Source: Cucumis sativus
Lineage: Eukaryota; Streptophyta; Magnoliopsida; Cucurbitales; Cucurbitaceae
Assembly (NCBI RefSeq): GCF_000004075.3
Contig: NC_026659.2
Location: 23,206,272-23,270,271, forward strand
Direction: 5' to 3'
Length of the DNA: 64,000 bases
Part shown: piece after piece, positions 34,801 to 47,764 of the stretch
Numbering within the stretch: position 1 is the first letter of the stretch
Layout of the letters: each line of letters opens with the position of its first letter
Made by a program: the position numbers and the translations under genes
The notes under the pieces: model-generated
Database searches by the model: none
Seen by the model: only the letters and a program-made list of their open reading frames with translations
What the model was told of the DNA's origin: nothing

Positions 34801-37800
34801 TCAATTATTTATTTTTGACAATTTTTCTATAAAATGAGTTTTATTGTTGAGTTATAACCGAAGAAAAATTCAAATATTCTAAACTTTCTTTAGTTGCGCA
34901 AATAAAAGATAAAATTTTGAAGATGAATCTAATTATTGTTGAGGTGACAATAAAAATTATTGTCATACACATCAACGTGGCATTTGTATGAATATTGTGA
35001 GTATTGGGATTGATAAATTAAATTACGTGGATGATAATTAACAAAAAGAAAAAGAAAAAAAGACAAGACACATCACATAAGGAACGAAAAATATAATTTT
35101 AGTTTATAAAATTAAATTTGCAATTTGTGTGGAATGAATAAGACTTAAGATTTTAAATATTGATATAATTAGTATTATATATGTAGGAAAATAAAGTATA
35201 ATAAATTGACTTTCAATTAAAATTTAATATATTCTATTCAGTGTCCTTATATGGGTTAGTATGATCAAAACAATAATTTACAACGCCTATCAACTTCATG
35301 TTTGCATAAAAATTTGAATAAGCTTCATTTGGATTAGACTGAAAATTAAAATTTATTAATATACATTTAATTAAATTAAATAGAAAAACCCAATTTAATT
35401 AAAATTAGAAAAGGCTAAATAGAAAGGACGAAATTTGTGTTTTAAAATAATTGAAGTTGAAGATAAATTTGTAGTTGCTTTCCATCTTGGGTCAGATGAT
35501 TAGATAATGAGGTGGAAATTGGAACTTTTTACAATATTTTAAAATATTTTAATTATTTTTAAATTTCCATTTGTCTCAGGTGGCATAACACTTTAACCTA
35601 ATTTGGATTTTTTTAGTTCCATGCAAAATCCATTTTTTAATATTTAAATTATTTTCTTATATTTCTTTACTGATCTATGCTTTATTTTATGATTAAATTA
35701 TACGAAATAGTCTTTCAGTGTTAAATGGAGATGAATGTTAAGGAAATTGATGGTGTCAAGTTCAAAAAACTGTGCTCCACAAATTGATTATAATGTGATT
35801 AATGCTTTAATTGTCGTGTTAATTGATGCTTAAATTAGATTGTTGATGTAAATATATTTATAATGATATATTTGAAATGAAATAAAGGGTAACAAAATGT
35901 GATTTAAATCTTCAATAGAATTGCAAATATAGTATATACGTCTCCAAAGAGTTTTTGCACATTAATATCCATCATTTATGTAGGGAAAGTTATGTATATG
36001 GACACAAAGAAAGCAGCTCTTTGCATGTCACACTAGGTTCTCTCTCCACTGTCTTTTCATTTCCCTTTTTTCTCTTTGAGTGTAAATATAGATTATGATT
36101 AAAGAAAAACTCTCCAACCTTTCTTCTTTTCTCTGTGTTTTATTTCTCTTAGTGATGGCTTTTAATGCCTTAAAAGATGGTGAAATGTGAGAAGATAAAG
36201 AGAAGGAGAAGGGGAAGACAAATACACACCAAATCTACGTTTATCATGCTTGGAAGCAAGATGTTATTTATATTCTATGTGTATTTTGAAAATGATACGA
36301 GGTATTTATATTATTCTTTCCTAAGACTCCAGCTAATTAATTTTTAACTATATTTCTTCTACACAGTGATAACTAATTTGTTAGGATTTCTACAATTTAT
36401 TTTAATAAAAATGTCAAAAATATATATTTATTTTAAGTAACTTCTAGACCAAATTTCAAAATTAAAGGGTAATTACTAAAGTCTACAAGCATGTAGTAAT
36501 TAAAATATGCTGTTGTTTTTGTATAATTTATCCATACTTTTACTATAACTTTAATATTAAAGTGTCTTGATTTAATCATGTTCTTAATAAAGACATCAAA
36601 CCTTCTAAGACGCTATTTTTGTATCGAATATGTTTTTTGTTCAATTTGAAGACACATTATTAGGGTTATGCTTTATAGAGATATTTGTCTTTACTTATAT
36701 ATCTATAATATCACTTTCTTCGCTCACACCCATACAAGATTTTATTAGCCACATTTCCTTATGTTTTCTTAAGTTGTTATTCTTTTTCGGTTAGACTTTT
36801 TAATAATCCACAAATTTTTAATACTTATAAACGCTTTTAAATTTCTAGAAATAAATTATATGTATATATATATAAAAAATAAATTCTCATGATTTTATTA
36901 GTTAAAAGATATAGTTGTTCTCATTTATGTACCTACAACCGTCATTTTCCCTAACCTAATCGTGTAAAAGTTAAGATTGTATCTTATTGACCGGTTGACA
37001 CTAAGACGTATTTGATGATGCATTCAAAATTTAATTTTTTATAATGATCGTTAAAAAAACAAAAATAGATGAACAAAGAAACATAAAATTTTGAAGAGAA
37101 GGAAGTATTTAATCTTTCCTTTAATCATTTTTTCTTCAAATGGTTGGCAGACAATAAGATGACAAAACTGAATCAAACAGTTGGAATAAAATGCCATAAA
37201 AAAATTAATTAACGCTGTTTTACGCCAAGATAAAAAAACTTTTTCCTTTTTTTTTTAAAAAAAAAATTAGTTATTAATTTATTTTACTATTATTTTTTAC
37301 TTTCAAAGAACGTTCTATGGAAATTACAAGTAAATTGAAAGATCTGGATCCCACATATGAAAATATAATAATATAAAGTTTCAAAAATTTCCACAACAAC
37401 CTTATATATTAAATGTTATATTAAAAAACTACATGTCCCACTAAAATCTATCTTATGGTTAGAGTTAAGATGTTATGTGTCACACTTCACATGTTTAAAA
37501 TTTATGTGTAGTTTTAGGTTATACCATAAAATAGATATGAACTCACATTTTAATTAAATTAGATTTTCATCCATTAAATGAATAGATAGAATTTGTAATA
37601 TTTTATGTGGAAAGTTATAGATAGATTGTAAATTGACAAATTGCCAAAAATTATATACGGAAAGATGTTCAAAATAAAATAAAATAAAAACTTATTGAAT
37701 ATACAAAATGTACATGTGTTTTAAGAATTAATCTAATTTTTCTTAATTTAATCCTAAACTAAATTAAAAAGCATAGAAAATAATCAATGTTTTTTCTAAA

Positions 37801-39873
37801 TAATAGACTCATAATAGATTCAAGATACTTGTACCTAACTAAATAGCTCTCAATTGAAAGAGTTCGACAAAAGTTAATCGTAAGAGGTCGAAATAACATC
37901 TAAAATAAACGACCTACCAAATAACTTTCTCTTCAAATTGTTATCATACTTTTTCTTTAACAATGAACATTAAAGGACAAACAAATGCATGTATTATCTC
38001 AACAATGTAAAACATAAGAACCAAACTTTTCCAACAAAAGTTCTAACACAAGAAATTTAATGGAACTTTCATATAACCATACAAAATTTGTAAAGCAAAA
38101 CTCTTTTCTAAAAAGTAATAAAAAGTAAAATAAAAAAGTCTTTCGATAAATAGATATTTGTTTCATTACCAATTGCCTTCTCAAATTTTCAAAAAGATTG
38201 GTACATATATCTATAAGTATAGATTCCACATTCTCATTAATATATAATTAAGGTTTCTAGAAATAAAAAAGGGCTCTTTTTTTTTTCTTTTATGGAGAGA
38301 ACCTCTTGCTGTAGATAAGGTTATTTGTGAATTATTTTAAATTTGCTATTAGAACTGTCAAATATCTATTAAATTTACCATTCCCATGTTGTGATGTATT
38401 TTCAAAGAGAAAAAAAAAAAAAGGTTATAAGTAGCAAAACTTGAATATCCAAATGGTAATATAAAGGTATTTCTAGAAAATTTGCTCTTCTATAGTACTC
38501 TTTTTTCTAAAAGGAAAAAAAATATATCTATACTATTATAAGTCAAATTTTATTTAGATACATGTATATTAGAAAAAGTATCACAAATAATGAAGCTCAT
38601 GATCGTTTTGTGTACGCATCCTTTTAAGAAAGATCAATATTACTCAAAATTTCTATGTCACGTACAAATCAACGATTTAAATATACTTATTAACTATAGA
38701 TTATTAAATCAATCTAATAATAGTATAAATTTATTTTTCAACCACAACTTTTAAGGCACTTTTTAAACCACTCATTAAACACTAAATTTTGCTACTTTTA
38801 TATAACAAGAATTATTCTTGGTTTGGGAATACTTACGTAAGGATGATTTTAACAAATTTTATCTCTAAAATTAAAATATGATATTACTTAGGAGTCAAGT
38901 CAAGCAAACTTAGATGTATCTAGAAATGATGGGCATATGAGAAATAATAAATGTAGATGTCACACCTAAGTCTTTTAACTTGTAGCCAAGTGATAACATG
39001 TGAAAACGTTTAGAATAAAACGGTCCATTTGTATTTCAACACTTGGCAGTTTTCTTGCCGTTATTTTGTGTACTACACTAATAGAATCTTCTTTCAATTG
39101 CCCAAAGAAAAAGAAAAGGGAGATCAGCCTACAGAACTTCATGTGTTCATATTCAACTATATCTATATAAACCTTTTTACATTCTTTTTCATTAAAATTG
39201 AACGTACTAAAATTCCCCATGTTCATATTGCTGACACTTCATTCATTTATATATTACATACTTCAGTTGTGTATACCTAACTCAATTTCGTTATTATTGG
39301 TAAGAAAAATGCCTTATATCTTATTAACTGTATTATATTTGACGTGAACATAACTTATGTTCTCCAAGTGGTTAGCTAGGGTGGCGTGTGGTTTGAGGTT
39401 GTTTATTGTTTTCAATGGGCTCGGGACTTCTACTTGGGATTCTCAAGGCAAGTTCTTCTCCTTGGGATGTTTTTCTTTGAGGTGGGTATGCATTTTTTCT
39501 TCTTCTTGGTTTGTTTTGGTTGTGTATGACATTGAGTTGTAAAGTCTTTGCTTTCACTTTATTATAAGTTCAATACCTTTGAAAAAAAACGAACCCTAAA
39601 TAAGTGCTATTTTCAACCTAAAAAACGGAATCCTTTATTTTCCATCCTTTATTATATTTACAAACGTGAAAATATTTGTATCCATAAATGGATGAAAATA
39701 AGAGTACCAAATTATTCAAATGGAGATTGTTTAAATTTTAAATCAAATTGTATTTAAAAATAAATTAATTCGGAAGAAAAAAATCAATGATTTATGGCAT
39801 TACATTTTGGATATAATGTATCAATCAATACTACTAAACTATAATTAGGACAATTTTAAAAAGAAAATAATAT

Positions 39874-39923
39874 ATAAAAGACTAAAGGGTAGCATGGAAA
39901 AAAGCTACCCTTTGGAGTTTTAT
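39874..39923. repeat. Short perfect hairpin
   Basis: AAAGGGTAGC (39884-39893) and GCTACCCTTT (39904-39913) form a 10-bp perfect stem around a 10-nt loop. After a 4x4 mismatch bubble the stem resumes with ATAAAA against TTTTAT. Function unknown; it could be the core of a tiny foldback element. Confidence 0.6.
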
Positions 39924-40189
39924 GTAATAAACTAAAGAAAATAATTGGATCAGATATTTAGAGTAATTTATTGAATTATATTCACAATAAAATCATTTGA
40001 TCACTTCCTATACTAATATTCACAGAAGAAATACCCTAAAATTCCTAATGGGCTGGATTTTCACAGGCCCATAGCAGTACAGCTCTAAAAGCCCATTAAA
40101 CATGGGACACTGAGATTTTCAAATTCATAACTGAAAATATAAAATAATTAAATATATAATAATAATTTTTAAAAAAAATCAGTATAGAA

Positions 40190-40350
40190 AAATATGTTAA
40201 AGTCTATCGATAATAAAAATCTATCATTAATAGATCATGTTGCAAATATTAATATAAACCATAACAGTTTATCAACTATAGAAATCTATCATCACCAATA
40301 GATTTTGTTATATTTACAATTTTTTAAAATATTACTATATATTTAATTAT
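40190..40350. mobile_element. Possible MITE with TCTATC/GATAGA motifs
   Basis: AT-rich block containing AGTCTATCGATAATAAAAAT, ATCTATCATTAATAGATCAT and ATCTATCATCACCAATAGAT. The repeated short palindromes resemble those in 24610-24800. Ends and target duplication are not resolved. Confidence 0.3.
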
Positions 40351-40781
40351 TATTACTAAAATTGGTATGCATTGTAATTTCTATTTTCTAAATTTTCTAA
40401 ATATTTTAAAATTTAATAATAACTTGTTTTAAAAAAATATATTGTATAAATAGATTTCATCTATAGTGAGGACAAATTTTAACCTTTTGATGGACTCTAT
40501 CTCATCGTTTAGTTTTTTAATATTTTAAAAATGAAAAAAAAAAAAAGGATCATTTCTGATTTTATTATTTAATTGTATAAGTACTTTCTTAAAAAAAAAA
40601 AAAAGAGATATCACATGACATTTTTCGTCAATAATTTTTCTAAATATTTAATTATTTTTTATTAACATCAATTTCGAAATTCTGACTTTTTGTTTTGTTT
40701 GGTTATTTATTAATTTTGGATGATATTTCTTTGTTTGGGGCGGAATAATTTAAATTTATGATTCCTTCCTTTTAAAAAGGG

Positions 40782-42375
40782 CACTCTTCTAACGATGTGT
40801 TAACTCAAGCATTGGGTACAAAAGAGCATAACGGTCGTGTTCGTGGGGTCGGTGGGTATGTTACTCCTACCAATTACTTTCATTCTGTAAAAAAGACATC
40901 TAAACGTGAGGATGGGATTATACTTGAGAATGAAGAACTTCGAAGGCGTGTAAGCGAATTAGAAGCACATATCCACTCAAACTTGTCTAGATCATTATCT
41001 GGACATGGTAGCTGTTCGAAACCAAATATCTTAGAAGAGAGTGACTCGATGAAAATAATCAAAGGGAAGAGTAAGTTGATGGATACAATTGAAGGGAAAG
41101 AGGTGGATGAGATAAATGTAAATGACGACAAAGTAGAGTTGGACATCTTTAAGGTATGCAATCGATCCTCTAATAAACTCAAATTCTTGAATTAGGAGAG
41201 AGCCTTAAAAAAAATGCCTAAGGAAAGAGAGGTTGTCTGTGAATCAACGTCAGTTTTGCCAATGGGAATGAAGTTGATTCTCAGATACGCTGAGAAGATA
41301 ATGGAGAAAGATTCTAGTATCACTATTCCACTACCTGTAAGGATTTTTGGTGTTAGTCGAAAGACTTCTGTTCTCCGAGAGGACATCATTGATCTTTGTA
41401 ACATGAATGAGGTCAAAACATTTACATTAGTGGCCTATATGACGTAAGTCAATTTCATTTCTTTAGATCTAATTTTATGTATCTCGTTTACAAGTTTATA
41501 ATATTTTGTAGGTAGTTGTATTCATCTGTTCTTGGTTCGAAGGAAAATATACAGTACGTCTTTGTAGATCCATCCCTCACCTCTGTCGGACACTCACAAG
41601 AATCTCAAGTTCGAAACTTATGCAGTAGATTGATGGTCTCGAAGATTAACGAAATAGTTCTTGCTCCTTTTAATCCTGGGTAAGTCAAGTTATTTTATTA
41701 CTTGCATTGCAAAAAACTAGTACTAATATTTTGTATAATTAGGGGTCATTGGGCACTGCTGGCCATAAATGCGTATGATGATACAGTATTTTACCTCGAC
41801 TCACTAAGGACCACATTGAAGTCAACTATAAGATACGTCACTGACACGTAAGTTAATCTAGTATTTCATTTAGTGTTGATTCTTATATGCATGTACACAA
41901 TATTAAAATTATTTGTTCAATCTTATCTTGTCAAAACAGAGCAATAGCGATGTTTCAGTCACAAAAGAACATTAAAAAAGTAGAAAACAAACGTTATGGC
42001 GAACAGTAAAGGCAAGTATCAACTTTTAAAGTCATTATATTTTTGTAGACTACTAGCAATTAGGATTACTTTGTTATTCAAATTTGTTGCTTTTATATAG
42101 TGTCCACTACAAGTCGGGAGTACTGAGTGTGGATACTACGTCATGAGGTATTTGAGAGAAATTGTGACTAGGGGAAGCATTGTCATATCCGATGCGGTAT
42201 GTTATATATCAAACTATTAATTTTGTGAGTTAATTGGTTTATTTGTATAGTCAGTTAATTCATTTAATGTATTTTGCATGTTTATATATAGATTGATACA
42301 CGAAGATCATACTCACAGGCAGAACTAGACGAGGTGTGAGTTGAGTTAGCTGACTTTTTGGGTTCTTACATATGA
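40782..42375 (+). pseudogene. Decayed CACTA transposon gene with a Ulp1-like (C48) protease domain
   Basis: Plus-strand remains in seven exon-like blocks: 40782-41153, 41196-41443, 41512-41679, 41743-41847, 41940-42011, 42101-42196 and 42292-42375. Block 1 carries LTQALGTKEHNGRVRGVGG, the plant Ptta/En-Spm transposase signature, and a coiled-coil segment. Blocks 3-6 form a C48 cysteine-protease fold, with His in GGHWALLAINAY, Asp in FYLDSLR and Cys in STECGYYVMRYL, as found in many plant CACTA proteins. It is broken by a stop at the start of block 3 (TAG at 41513-41515), a frameshift near 41980 and a stop in block 7 (TGA at 42337-42339, where Arg is usual). The 5' part is missing; an in-frame stop lies just upstream of 40782. 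Block 5 ends at a GC donor. Confidence 0.75.
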
Positions 42376-42813
42376 CTATGACTAATATTTTGTGATTCTG
42401 AAGTAGGAAGTTTTTTGTTGTGTCGCTTCTTTATGACCTTAAACTTTATGTATAGAAACTTTAGCCGATAATTCTTTTGAATTGTTCATATAGAGGAGGG
42501 GGGTTCATTCGTATATACTTTTGATTATTGTTATAGCTGACATGTTTTGTGACTTTGTAAGTTGATTTGAATTCATGCCAATGTAATGCCATATGAAATC
42601 TAATGTAAAGCCTATTTCATTATGTATATGTAAAGTCTTGGAATTAAATATATATGGTGAATGGTTTTATTTATATATTTTTTAGATTTGAAACTATATT
42701 TGATGAATATAAAATATCTATGAAACTGTTGCTGGACAATTACAGGACAATCATCTTTTCATTACAGCATAATTCAATTACAAATTCTTTTTTAAAAAAA
42801 AAATTAAAAAATG

Positions 42814-43140
42814 CTTGACGGTTTTAAAATGTCATGAACAATTGCAAGCTTGACGGTTTTAAACTATCATGAACAATTGCATTTTTTACGGTTGACAAAT
42901 GTCAAGAACAATTACATTCTTGACAGTTTTAAAATGTCATGAATATTAAAATTCTTGACGGGTTTAAAATGTCATAAACAATATCAGTCTTGACGGTTCT
43001 AAAACGTCATGAACATAAGTATACTTGACGTTTATAAAACGTCAACGTTCACTATTCTTGACGTTTAATCAACCGTCAAGAACTTTGCCTTTCTTGACGC
43101 TGGCTTCAACGACGTTTTTAAAAACGTCAAGAGAGCCTGT
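42814..43140 (+). repeat. CACTA subterminal repeats (CTTGACG family)
   Basis: About ten units of CTTGACGGTTTTAAAATGTC and variants, spaced 30-38 bp, several followed by ATGAACAATTGCA or similar. Nearest the terminus they become palindromic (TTGACGTTT ... AACGTCAAG). In CACTA elements such subterminal arrays bind the transposase-associated protein. Confidence 0.85.
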
Positions 43141-43153
43141 TTTTGTAGTAGTG

Positions 43154-44970
43154 ATATTAACGGTTGAAAATTGAGCTCTCTCTGTTAAAAATTCAAGTAT
43201 ATGTCGAATGTAATAGGAATATATTAAAACATGTAAATATTCTATTTGCATATACCATCATTTAGTTTGGGTGTGTGTTTACAAATATACTAACAAAATG
43301 TATTTATATATATGAAATATACAAATTATCTTGCTCCTGCATTTTATTCAAATTAAATATACATTGATTTATTTCAAGAAAATTCAAATATATATGGGTG
43401 TATTATTAAACAAACCATATAGAGTACAAATGGAAAGGGGAAAATGTTTTGTATATGTGGTGGTCAATATCAATACTCAATTTTGGATGATATGAAGGAT
43501 TGAACACGAGGGGACGAGATTTGCGAACATGAAGGGTTTATGGAAAGAGATCATCAGTTAACAAAGCTTTAGATTAAAGATGCACAACGACAAATGACAG
43601 CAAACGAGCGATGCTCGTAGTGAGAAAAAGAGGGTTTCATGGTGAAGACATCGAGGTTTTTGAAATTCAATCGATCGTGTGGAGGGTCAAGCATGATGGA
43701 TGTCACCAACGGAAGAAGAGTGAAAGTCCTTAATGATTTCAACAATTTCAATGGTGTGGTTCCATTTTTTGTGATTTCATCTGACGTTTGGTTGCATACA
43801 GGGTTTCAAGTATAAAGAAATCGTCAAGTAATGATTTACATGTAATTTTTGAAGAACTAAATGAAAGCATTTATATTTACGTAGTATTCTTAACATTTAA
43901 AAAACGACAACAAGAAAATATAGATTCAACTTGATATTTTTAAAACGTCAAGCAATGTGTCAATGCGAATGTCCAAAAAATATCAAAACTTTACGTTTTC
44001 TTAACAAATTTTGTATGTTTTCTTTAAAATTAAATCACATGTTACTTACCTTTATTTCATAAAAAAAAGTGTCTAAGTATTTAAAATTTCAAATGTCAAA
44101 AAATTAAGATGGTTGTGTGAATGCATGTTATGGATCTTCTTCAAAACTTTTTGCTGATTCTTGTTTTGATTTATAGATGCAACAATATGTGTAGTGTATG
44201 GTTTGATGATTAGAGATTGAGAATTGTGGATTTTAATTTTGTTTGACAAAAGTTGTTAGAGAGTCGCCCATAACTTGCCCAATGGAGTGCCTAACCATAC
44301 TATTCTTTCCTCTCCATGTTGTATTCGGATTCATGTTTTCTCTAATAATTACTTTTATTATTTTTTTTATAACGATTTGAATACAAAAATTTAATTATTG
44401 GTCAATTTTAAAAAACAAAATTTTACTGTTAAAAACTATTTTTTTAGTTTTTAAAATGTGGCTTTCGCTTTTTGAAAACATGGATAAAAAATAGATAAGT
44501 AAAGCAATAAATTTAGAAATTAAAGTTGTTTGCAGACTATCTTTCTTTAAAAAAAAAAAAACATAAACCAAATGAGATTTTAGTTTTTTGCTTTTTTATT
44601 TTTAAAAAATTATCTTATAAAAACTTGTTTTACTTTTCAAAATATTTCTTATTTTATTATTTACTTCATGACAATTTCTTAATATATATACCGTTTTTAA
44701 AAATTGATTTTTGTTTTTAGAATTTAGCTTAAAATTTACCTCAATTCAGTTAGAAAAAGAAAAAAAGAAAATAAGTTTAATTTAAAAAGAAAAAAAAGAA
44801 AAGTCGGTTACTAAACAACTTAACAGTCTAGTTTCATAATATTATAAAAAGAAAAGAAAAAAAAAGCACGTTATTAATATTCTCCAAAGATAAAAAAAAA
44901 AAAACTCAAATGAGATAAAGCTTGGTGACAAAGAATCTATGCTTTCAATGGCGGTTAAAATGGGTGCCAA
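43154..44970. other. Flank of the CACTA element
   Basis: Mostly anonymous. A CTTGATATTTTTAAAACGTCAAG motif at about 43929-43952 and an ATCGTCAAGTAATG stretch near 43820 resemble the CACTA subterminal repeats although they lie outside the terminus. No gene is supported; the 60-codon frames at 43069 and 43569 have no recognisable content. Confidence 0.45.
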
Positions 44971-45785
44971 TAGAGATGTCCATTTAACGGGTTTTATTCA
45001 AAGCAAAGAGTCGCTAAATATAAGGAAGGAAGTGGAAATTTTTTTTCCATTGGCAACATGGGGCTGGGAATACATTTTCTGACCTTGATCCTAGCCTCTC
45101 TCCGATTCCCCGTCGTGTCCCGAACAAAAATTAAATAAATAAGTAAATACATACACATATATATAAACTTATTTATTTAATAATTTGCATAGGAGTAAAA
45201 AAAAACTTATTTTGATATTATTCCTTTCATTCTTCTGTATTCCATTTCTTTATTTCTTTTTCCTAATTCTACTTTTATGCTGTGAACTTTTCTTACAAAG
45301 TATATGTATACGGTGTGTCTTGACTTGTGATTTGTAGATTGTTTTTTAAAATATACGTTGTCTTAAAAAAATGATATAATTGAATACTTTGTTAGAATTC
45401 TTATGAATTGATATTTTATTTTTTTATGTATGGAATTTTTAATTTATTAGATGAATTTCTAAATGTATCTTCTAATAGTTGAATTTTTTTTCTTATATAA
45501 ATAACGAGAATTTAACATTTTAGTTGTTTTAAATAAGAAAATTGGTGATATTCTATCGAAAATAAAACAACACTACAAAATGTATATACATTTCAAGTAA
45601 ATATGAATTAGAAAATTAGATTAAACTTTAAGAAAAAAAAAACAGAAAATATTTTCCTACAAAGATTCGTTTCCAGCAGGAAATCTTCACCCCATCCCCT
45701 ACAAGAAAATTGGTGGGATGGAGAATGAGATAGAGGGCGAGGGCAGAGACGGAGAGTGGCATCCCCTGTCCCACGAACATCTCTA
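44971..45785. mobile_element. Non-autonomous hAT-type element
   Basis: The left end is TAGAGATGTCC and the right end on the minus strand is TAGAGATGTTCGTGG. The flanks GGTGCCAA (44963-44970) and GGTCCAAG (45786-45793) could be a diverged 8-bp duplication, but they match only if a one-base indel is allowed. The ends are GC-richer (CCCCGTCGTGTCCC; GGGGATGCC) and the middle AT-rich. The two overlapping minus-strand frames near 45608-45835 read the GC-rich end and are not genes. Confidence 0.5.
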
Positions 45786-47164
45786 GGTCCAAGTGAAAAA
45801 TATCTAATTCTCTGATAGTACATACCACATGTCAATAAATAATTTATTAAATATTTATTGCGTAGACTTCATGCCATTCTTAATTTTTAATAGTTGTTTA
45901 GGTAAGTAAGAATGAAGGTAGTATGAAATTTTTTGCTTCTTATAATAGTACTACAAAATTTGCTGACAATGCAAGCCATATCCGAAACCCAACGTTTGGA
46001 ATGCCATTAAGTGCACATTTCACCTTTAGCATGTGCTTATCCGGCAACCCGATTAATGTTCATACAACATAAATACAAATTCATTATTTTATTGATAATT
46101 ACTTCAATTTCATGTATTTAACAAATAGGAAAATTGTATTGAATAGCAATACCAACATAGGGTTTACCAATTCTAATTTATAACACCAATAATCAAATTT
46201 CAATAAGCACTAAAATACGTTAGATTTATTTTCTATTTTCTATTTTTATTATTACCAAACTGCCCCTAAACATTCTTTCTCCCTTCTCCTCCTCTTTTCT
46301 TTTTTTTTTTCTCTCTCTCTCTTGGCTCCCTCTCATGCACTTATTTGACTTCCCAAAATTGAAGAGCAAAAAAATAAATGGAAACATAATAAAATAGATG
46401 TAAAATTAGGTACATCAACGAAGCACTATAAGTTTATAAGTCATATGCTCAATGTATATTAAATTTGAGTGTATTAGTTATAAAATATATAAACTGTATT
46501 AACAATATATCAAATCTACCAAACTACTAATCAAGTGTGTATAAGTAAAAGAGTGGTTTTGTAATTTTTTCTCTTCAAATAGATTGGAATTTAACATTTT
46601 TGTTGCAACAATCCTTATCTTGATGAAACTCCAATAAAACCTTACATGAATAACTTATCAAAACTTACAAATTTGGAGATAGTGTCCATATTAGTTCACG
46701 TAGCATTGATTTTTTTTTAATTTTGGAAAGGGGTATAATTTGATAGAATGGAAAGTTTAAATAAAAACTGAAACAACTCCCTAACTATTAAGGTTAAAAA
46801 ATATGTTGGTCTTATTAATTAAGAAAAGATAATTTCCTATTTAAGAAGAAAATGGTTGGTGAAATATTATTATTATTAATGAGATTTGGTTATGTTTTAG
46901 AAAAGCTTAGTGTACTGGGTATTTGATAATTATCATAATTTAGTCTTTAAATTTAAATTTTTTAACAATTAATCTTTAAATTTTAATAAATAATAATTTA
47001 GTACCGAAATAAATAGATCAGTGAACAAATTTATCATAAACTATAAAGATTAGAACGAGGAGGTAGACCATAAAATTTAAAGTAAATACAACTTTTTTGT
47101 AAAAAAAAGTATAAATGAAATATAGTTATCAAATATGACTTAAATTGTTACGTCCCATTTCATA
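45786..47164. other. Intergenic AT-rich DNA
   Basis: No open frame of interest. A GGAAAATTGTATTGAATAGCAA motif near 46128 and AATTACAAAACCAC (minus strand, near 46565) could be ends of another old Mutator-type MITE, but they match poorly. Confidence 0.45.
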
Positions 47165-47764
47165 GGAAGAATTTGTACAAACGACCACTTTTCAACAGCT
47201 CACGTGATTTTTATCCCCAGATTAAAAAACACTCAAAATGACCTTTGTGTGAAAGTTTGTATTTGGTCCCAAAACGTGCAAATAATGTACATTTTCCTCA
47301 CTTTTTCTTCTTGCTACTCACTCCTTACTCTCACTTCTTCTTGTTTCTTACCGACATGTTTTAATTCTTCTTCTTCTTGTTTTCTCTTGCTTTTTCCTCG
47401 ACTTTCTTGGTCTAGGTTCTTACAAATATTTTCCTTTCGCCTCTCAATATTTTATCTCGCTTCTTCGTCTAGGTTCTTTCTTTCTTGATTTTGATTTCGA
47501 TCCTTAATTAGAAGCAGAAAGAATGCAAGAAAAAAGCATAGAAGGAAAAAGAAAAAAAGGAAGAGGAAGATGAATGAGGGATGAGGAATGTGAAGAAAAT
47601 TAAAAGAAAAAAGAAGAAGAAATGCTGCAAAAGAAAAAGGATGAAGGAATAAGCGTCAAAGCTTGTGGTAATTTCACATGGTGATGACATTAATATAAGG
47701 CCAAATTTCATTGTCTTCAAACTTGGGGTTAATTTTCATTTTGGCTTTTCTGTACAATTTTCCC
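47165..47764. mobile_element. Foldback-like element candidate
   Basis: The left end GGAAGAATTTGTACAAACGACC and the minus-strand right end GGGAAAATTGTACAGAAAAGCC are similar inverted termini. Between them a pyrimidine-rich tract (47295-47480) is followed by a purine-rich tract (47505-47660), so one strand could fold into a long imperfect hairpin. No target duplication was confirmed. The plus-strand open frame at 47204-47488 is Ser/Phe-rich because it reads CT-rich sequence and is not supported as a gene. Confidence 0.35.

Larger units (their letters stand above)
31040..40780. other. Long gene-poor AT-rich region
   Basis: Nearly 10 kb without a supported gene. It holds a (TTA)n run at 31816-31851, a hairpin at 39874-39923, a slightly GC-richer patch at about 39355-39560 with no recognisable protein, and a possible MITE at 40190-40350. 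The short frames have no conserved motif and are dominated by Phe, Ile, Lys and Asn. Confidence 0.55.
40780..43153 (+). mobile_element. 5'-truncated CACTA (En/Spm) transposon, 3' end intact
   Basis: The right end is ...TTTTTGTAGTAGTG at 43153, which on the minus strand is CACTACTACAAAAA, the CACTA terminal signature. Inside it lie subterminal repeats (42814-43140) and the decayed C48/transposase gene. No matching CACTA terminus exists within several kb upstream, so the 5' part, including the main transposase, has been lost. The left boundary is approximate. Confidence 0.75.

Noticed and set aside
35935-36260. Possible microRNA precursor region (mixed purine and pyrimidine blocks)
   Set aside because: I compared it by eye with common plant miRNA sequences and found neither a match nor a long hairpin.
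39355-39560. GC-richer patch with open frames on both strands
   Set aside because: No conserved protein sequence, splice structure or transposon end could be identified.
46128-46580. Possible Mutator-type MITE with GGAAAATTGTA-like ends
   Set aside because: The two ends match poorly and no flanking duplication is visible.
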